Both the position numbers and the translations under genes were made by a program. From Chrysomallon squamiferum (taxonomy: Eukaryota; Mollusca; Gastropoda; Neomphalida; Peltospiridae): 64,000 bases of DNA. Below the pieces are notes generated by a model. That model made no database searches and was not told where the DNA came from. It saw only the letters and a list, made by a program, of their open reading frames with translations. Positions 59,011 to 64,000 of this stretch are shown in pieces; the first letter of the stretch is position 1; each line of letters opens with the position of its first letter. The DNA lies in the NCBI GenBank assembly GCA_012295275.1, contig CM022670.1:10158083-10222082 (forward strand), given 5' to 3'.

Positions 59011-62000
59011 CTAGATCAAAGAGTTGTCTTTGGGCACATTTTTTTTCACTTGAGCATACAATGGATCCTAAAATAGAATAAAGAAATAAAAAAAAATATA
59101 TACATACACATACAACATGTATTCATCATACGTAAAATTTATTTCAATAATAAAAAATATATTTTAAACTATATGTTTTTTCTTTATATATCAAGACAAT
59201 ATCTTTTTATATAGTGATTTATTGAAGTTGGTTCAGAATTTAACTGCATCCTATTAATTGAAAAGCCCCATGACTACCAGTGTCAAATAACACAGCACTG
59301 AATGAAATAGCCACCTACTAATTATACTTTGAAAATATATTAGAGATACTGAAATAATGAGACTTTAAACATTCTTTTACAGCTGAAACAGTAAATGTTT
59401 AACAGTTTTATTACTGTCAAGAAATATGTTAATATCAAGGAAGTTAACACGTTAAAAGAATTTGACAGATTTAATGTATCAACCGATTCAAAAGCAATTA
59501 ATCATGAAAGACGTTATCCAATTAGAAAGAGCTTCATGCGAATTATATTAACAAGCATTTTAAAAACATTTAAAAAAAAAAAAGAAAAGAGTTCTGTCCA
59601 GAAATAATATAGATATTTAAATAAAACAGCAGCATGGGTAAAAATAAGAAAAACAAATACTGTGAGAAATTGTCACTACAGTATTTTTTGTGATATATTT
59701 CTAATGCTTGAAACAATTATTTTTTTTTTTCTTAATTTTTGTTTATTATTATTATTTTTTTTAGAGCATTAAAACAAAGGCCACAACCAAATAATTTGTT
59801 CACTGGATTGGGAGATTGTTTTGATGCAAATCTGCATTTATAATGAAACCATTATTTTCATTTATAATCCAGTGATTAATATGATAAAAAAAAAAAAAAA
59901 AAAAAAAAAAAAACAACAATAAATGACCCCTGACCACTCCAAACAAACCAAAAAATTATAAAATGAAAAATATATATATATATATTTAGAGAAATTTGAA
60001 GTAACAACAATATATTTATGTTAAAAAAAAGAAGAAGAAGAAAAAAGTACAAAAAGCCATGCTTATTTTCAATGAGTACCAGTCATAATATATTTTACTG
60101 TTAGTATTTTTCATGCAATCATGCAATCACATACATGAAAACAGAAACGTAGCTCTGCATACAAATCTAATACTAATTCATTGAATTTTTTACAGAATAA
60201 AGTGGCCAATTCCATGCAGATAAAAAAAATAAAAAAAATAAAAAATAAAACAATATAAAATTATAAGAATAAAAATAAGGTAAAGTAAAATAAAATAATA
60301 AAAATAAGGTAAAGTAAAATAAAATAATTAAAATAATTAAAAAAGAAATAAAAATGAACTAAATAACTAACAACAAAACTCTTCCCCAAAACACCATCAC
60401 AAACAGCAGTATATACAAAACATTAATTCTGAAGCCTGTAGTAAATGGAAATACATGCTTATGGTTATACTGCTGTTAATACTTACATCAGTTAAATTTG
60501 TTCTGAAAATGTAGAAGCATCATCTATTATTTGCTCCGACCTTTCTAATGCCTATAATATTTCTGACTTTAAATAAAACAATTCTTTCAGTCATCAAAAT
60601 GAAACTGAGTAATTTTTAGGTGCTTGATACAACAGAAACAGCCCTGTTCTATTTTATGAAACTTAATTTCAACAAAAAACTGATGCCAGTAGCAGGATAT
60701 TTTCAACACAGTAGACCAAAAAACATGAAAACCATATTATGAATACTTTTTTCATTCCGTTTTACACTAAACACTTAAGCTATAAGCAACTATGTTTCCT
60801 GATTTAAAAAAAAAAAAAATTGCAATTGTGTTTAGACAGGTTGTTTGATACAGCTTAAGTTTCAGTAAAACAAATATTTAATATTTGAAAAACAATGAAC
60901 ATACCTCTCCTGGGGCAGCAAAAGGATCTCCAAAAGGAGATGTCTGTCAAAAGAAAAAATTGTTCATTACATTATTAATTTTATTTTACTTTTTATTTTA
61001 TTTTATATTTTTTTTTTTTTCTAACAAATTAAATAAAGCAAAAATATTTATGTATTGTTTTTATTAATGTGAAGAAGATAGATAATATCTTCTTTGTTTT
61101 ATGCAAAACAATGTGATCTATGAAACTGTGTTTCATTAGATTCATTTCTTTTATAGATATTTTATTAGTGTACTAAATTTTATATATATATGTGATCTTG
61201 AGATTATCCAGTTTCTTTATATAAAATAGAGAAAAGATAAAATAATCAGCAAATAAACTGCCTGTAACTGATGATATATGCAAATAACTAAAGTTCTATT
61301 TAACCATCTGTAATACCCTTTTACAGGAAAATACACGATAATGAACTTTCTAAGGCAGTTTTTAAACTGTAAAGTTATTGTAATTAGCAGTCAAGGTATG
61401 ATGAGTCTAGGTGACAAACTAACATATGTTTGAAATTTATCAACTAGTATGGCTTCACTTTTCTCTCCAATTCTGCAGGTTTCACTGACATCTGCAGGGA
61501 GATTATATATATATATATTTATATATGGGCTGGGTTTTTTTGAGCCAGAGTTTCAGTTCCAAGTTCTGGTTTGAGGAAGCAACAAGTGAGCCTTTGCACA
61601 ACAGCAGTTCTGTTTGATGAACACAGAGTTCAAGGGAGATAATTTGAAACTTTGGCCTTACTTTCATAAGCATTAAGATGCAGTAAAATACTTTTCTCCC
61701 TTGTCTTTGTTTTTTTTGATACCATTATTAGGCAGTGTAATCTATCTATCTATCTATATATATATAATTTAAGTTTATATTAATGTAATAACTTGATTCT
61801 TCTGTGACTGATTCTAATTATTTTTAACTCAGCTTTCCTCAACACCATAAATAATTTTGTTACATTTATTATATTTTATATTATAACAAAATATGTTCTG
61901 CATATAAATAAATAACTCAAACTGTACTCATGTTGATGTGTTATTTATCCAGTGGATAGCTATCTTTTACTGATATATATATAAAACTTACCGAACTGTG

Positions 62001-62220
62001 CCATAGTTTTTTTTAAACCCCTAGACATGATAACAAGCACCTTAAGTATTGGCACTGTGACAATAAATTTCAGTTTTACATTCATTTATATATATATTTT
62101 CTATTATTTTTGAAATCAGAATCACTTTATATAAAATATATATTTTGTTTTCATAAAATGTTTGTAACTTCACAAAACCATTTCTATCACAGTACATAAA
62201 AACATAAAATCTCAAAACAG

Positions 62221-62253
<33 letters not shown>

Positions 62254-64000
62254 CAAACATACACATACACTCTTTCTCTCATATAAATATTGAATAACAC
62301 CATCATTTGTTGACAATTAACTGCTATATTACAAATTCCATGTTAAAAACAAAACAATTGATTATAGATATGTAAATTATCCCTGAGAATGTATTAAACA
62401 AAATTAAACAACAAAGATTTAACAAAATAAACCAGTTTAAAAATGACAATGTTAAATCAATTACAACTTTCATCCTTGACAGTATGTGTAATATTAAAAC
62501 AGTGTCTATTTCATTAAATATCATTTGATCATTTGAACATAATTTACAGACAAGCAAAGATTTCACCTCTTACCTCATTGCCTGCTGAAACTTTCTTTAC
62601 CACATTTGAAGTGAAATCTGTAGTTTCATTACTAAAAGGATCTGAGCCAAAGTCACCAAAGGCTTTCCACTTATCACTTGAGTCAGATTGAATCACATTA
62701 TTACTCAGAAAGGGGTCTGTATCATTATGCGCCGAGTTTGTTAGCTTATTTGTTAATGCAAGGAAAGGATCCGAGGTGGAGGTTGGGAAAGCACTAGTAT
62801 TATTGTTGTTGTTGTTGTTGTTATTATTTGAAGCAAACGACAAAAACGGGTCTTTAGCATTATGTACAGTATTTGCTTCCGAAGGTGGTGCAAGAAAAGG
62901 ATCTGAAGCTGATGTAGGAAAAACATTTTTATCACAGTCAGAAGTGCTTACAGCCTTTCGAGGCTTGGGAACTGGCCGAGGTCGCATGGACGATGTATCC
63001 ATGGTGTACTTTGGTCTTGGAGGTGGTGCTGGTGCAGAGTTGGGGAAGCTGAGCCTCACAGTGTTGGGAAGAGGAGGAGGAGAGTCTTCTGGAGATGGAA
63101 GCTGGAAGTCATCAGCAATTGTAGGAACAGTCCCATTAGGAAGTCTCAGAGTATTTTTCTCAGGAAGTATTTTGTTATGATTTGCAGCAGTTGTAGTAGC
63201 AGTAGTAGCAGTAGCAACTTTAGTAGCTGTAGTAGCAGGAGGCACATGATTAACGTTATGAGAGTCTGGTTTAACTGTTGGTGTTATTGGTAAATTTGAC
63301 TGGAGTGTTTGGGAGGCAGTGATGGAAGACTTGTCTGAAGTCTGTAATAATGGAGGTGAGAAGTGTACATGGGAAGTATCAAATGGGTCAGCAGCTGAAG
63401 CAGCGAGATTCTGGATTCCATCCATTGCTTTGCTAAGGGGACCAAATGGATCACTTGCCTGAGGGACAATCAGAGGAGACGGTGATCTGTTGGGAGATGC
63501 AGTTCCAGGAGTCAGTGCAGAATTCTTTTCCATCTGCAGTTCAATCAGAGTCTTCTTGGGAGGAGCATTCAGTTCAGCAAACATGTCCTTAGGTGTTTTC
63601 CTAACGTCTGTGGTGGTGCCGATAGCAACCAAATCACTGAATGCATCTTTCTTTTCCTTCTCTGGCTTGGGCTCTGCAGGAGCCTCTTCTTTTCCAATTA
63701 CAACTGGTGCAAGAATGTTGGGGTCCTCTTCAGGAAATCCAGCAAAGTTTGCTTGTACAGGTCCAGTTTGTGGTGGTACTCCAGGGAATGGTGATGCTCC
63801 TGGAATTGGTACAGCTGCAGGAACAGCTGGAAATGCTGCTGCTGGTTGGCCAAAACTTGTGGCTGGTGTTCCAAATCCTGGTTGCACACCAGGTGTTGGT
63901 TGTGGAAATGCTGCAGGTGGTGCTGTACCAAATCCTGCAGAGGCAGCTGGAAATGGTGTTCTAACCTGTGAGGTAGAAAATGGATCATTGGCAAAAGGAT
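59011..64000 (-). CDS. Disabled-like (DAB) clathrin adaptor, C-terminal part; runs off the right edge
   Basis: Exons in transcript order: 62574-64000 (continues beyond the window), 60905-60943, 59011-59067. All junctions are phase 0. The visible 507 or so residues are disordered and rich in Pro, Ser and Ala. They carry nine DPF motifs (for example SDPFGPL, ADPFDTS, KDPFLSF, GDPFAAP), the type of peptide that binds the AP-2 alpha appendage. A conserved-looking block, DAFSDLVAIG...TPKDMFAEL, resembles the C-terminal region of animal Disabled proteins (human DAB2 has DAFTAL...VKEMFKDF), which link LDL-receptor-family tails to clathrin coats. A proline-rich stretch with PPPRPKY and RPRPVPKPRK could bind SH3 domains. 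A run of ten Asn is coded by an AAC/AAT repeat at about 62,798-62,828. The protein ends DPLYAQVKKNVPKDNSLI. The diagnostic N-terminal PTB domain is outside the window, so another DPF-rich endocytic protein remains possible. Confidence 0.6.
59889..59913. repeat. Long poly(A) run in an intron of the Disabled-like gene
   Basis: A pure A run followed by ACAACAATAAA-type sequence. Similar A/T tracts at 60,220-60,350, including a 35-bp AAAATAAGGTAAAGTAAAAT duplication, fill the same 1.8-kb intron. No other feature is seen in it. Confidence 0.7.
60944..62573. other. Intron of the Disabled-like gene
   Basis: A 1.6-kb intron with GT-AG ends on the minus strand. It holds (TA)n tracts at about 61,500-61,520 and 61,750-61,768, a (TCTA)n run at 61,742-61,756, and (AC)n at 62,221-62,255. 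No further exon was recognised inside. Confidence 0.6.

Noticed and set aside
62776-63994. Plus-strand and alternate frames over the Disabled-like exon
   Set aside because: They are shadows of the minus-strand Pro/Ser-rich coding exon, which keeps DPF motifs and splice phase.
1-64000. tRNA, rRNA, or prokaryotic mobile elements
   Set aside because: No convincing tRNA arms with A/B boxes, no rRNA-like blocks and no transposase or integrase frames were seen by eye; a tRNAscan-SE or Infernal run could still find something small.

Overview
The window is animal nuclear DNA, very AT-rich, with short exons, introns mostly of about 100 to 1,900 bases and dense microsatellites ((AAT)n, (AAAT)n, (AC)n). 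Splice sites are GT-AG apart from one GC-AG intron. A mollusc is the best guess, and a non-cephalopod such as a gastropod is more likely because introns are short. The reasons are a full-length orthologue of squid diisopropyl-fluorophosphatase (DFPase), a calreticulin ending in HDEL, and the intron sizes. The species is inferred and not proven.

Layout from left to right. (1) 1-8,771 holds no coding sequence I can support. It does contain an isolated CpG-rich promoter-like patch at about 3,360-3,880. (2) 8,772-29,040, minus strand: complete RICTOR (mTORC2 subunit), 35 coding exons, 1,684 aa. A tandem duplication has made a second possible last exon. (3) 29,901-32,997, plus strand, head-to-head with RICTOR: complete DFPase, 5 exons, 316 aa, all metal and active-site residues present. 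A second, damaged copy of its last two exons lies at 34,884-35,734. (4) About 35,750-39,500: non-coding, with a 0.8-kb duplication and simple repeats. (5) 40,114-42,562, plus strand: an apparently single-exon XK-related (XKR) membrane protein with one reading-frame break. (6) 43,269-49,181, minus strand: the orthologue of human C19orf44, 8 coding exons, 770 aa. Its 3' end converges on the XKR gene, and one of its splice donors has been multiplied into a 55-bp minisatellite. (7) 50,184-54,681, plus strand, head-to-head with C19orf44: complete calreticulin, 11 exons, 419 aa, with a perfect ER-stress element in its promoter. (8) 59,011-64,000, minus strand: the C-terminal part of a DPF-rich, Disabled-like clathrin adaptor that runs off the right edge.

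The genes are ordinary nuclear genes with no shared pathway. They are packed as two head-to-head pairs (RICTOR/DFPase and C19orf44/calreticulin) and two tail-to-tail pairs (XKR/C19orf44 and calreticulin/Disabled-like). Exon models were built by hand from splice sites, phase and family similarity recalled from memory. For the four complete genes with uninterrupted frames (RICTOR, DFPase, C19orf44, calreticulin) the exon lengths sum to an exact multiple of three. I see no CRISPR array, rRNA gene or convincing tRNA gene, and no genuinely new multi-gene system. The most novel items are the duplicated terminal exons in RICTOR and DFPase, the splice-donor minisatellite, the ATT repeats standing in for acceptor pyrimidine tracts, and several hairpin or MITE-like elements.
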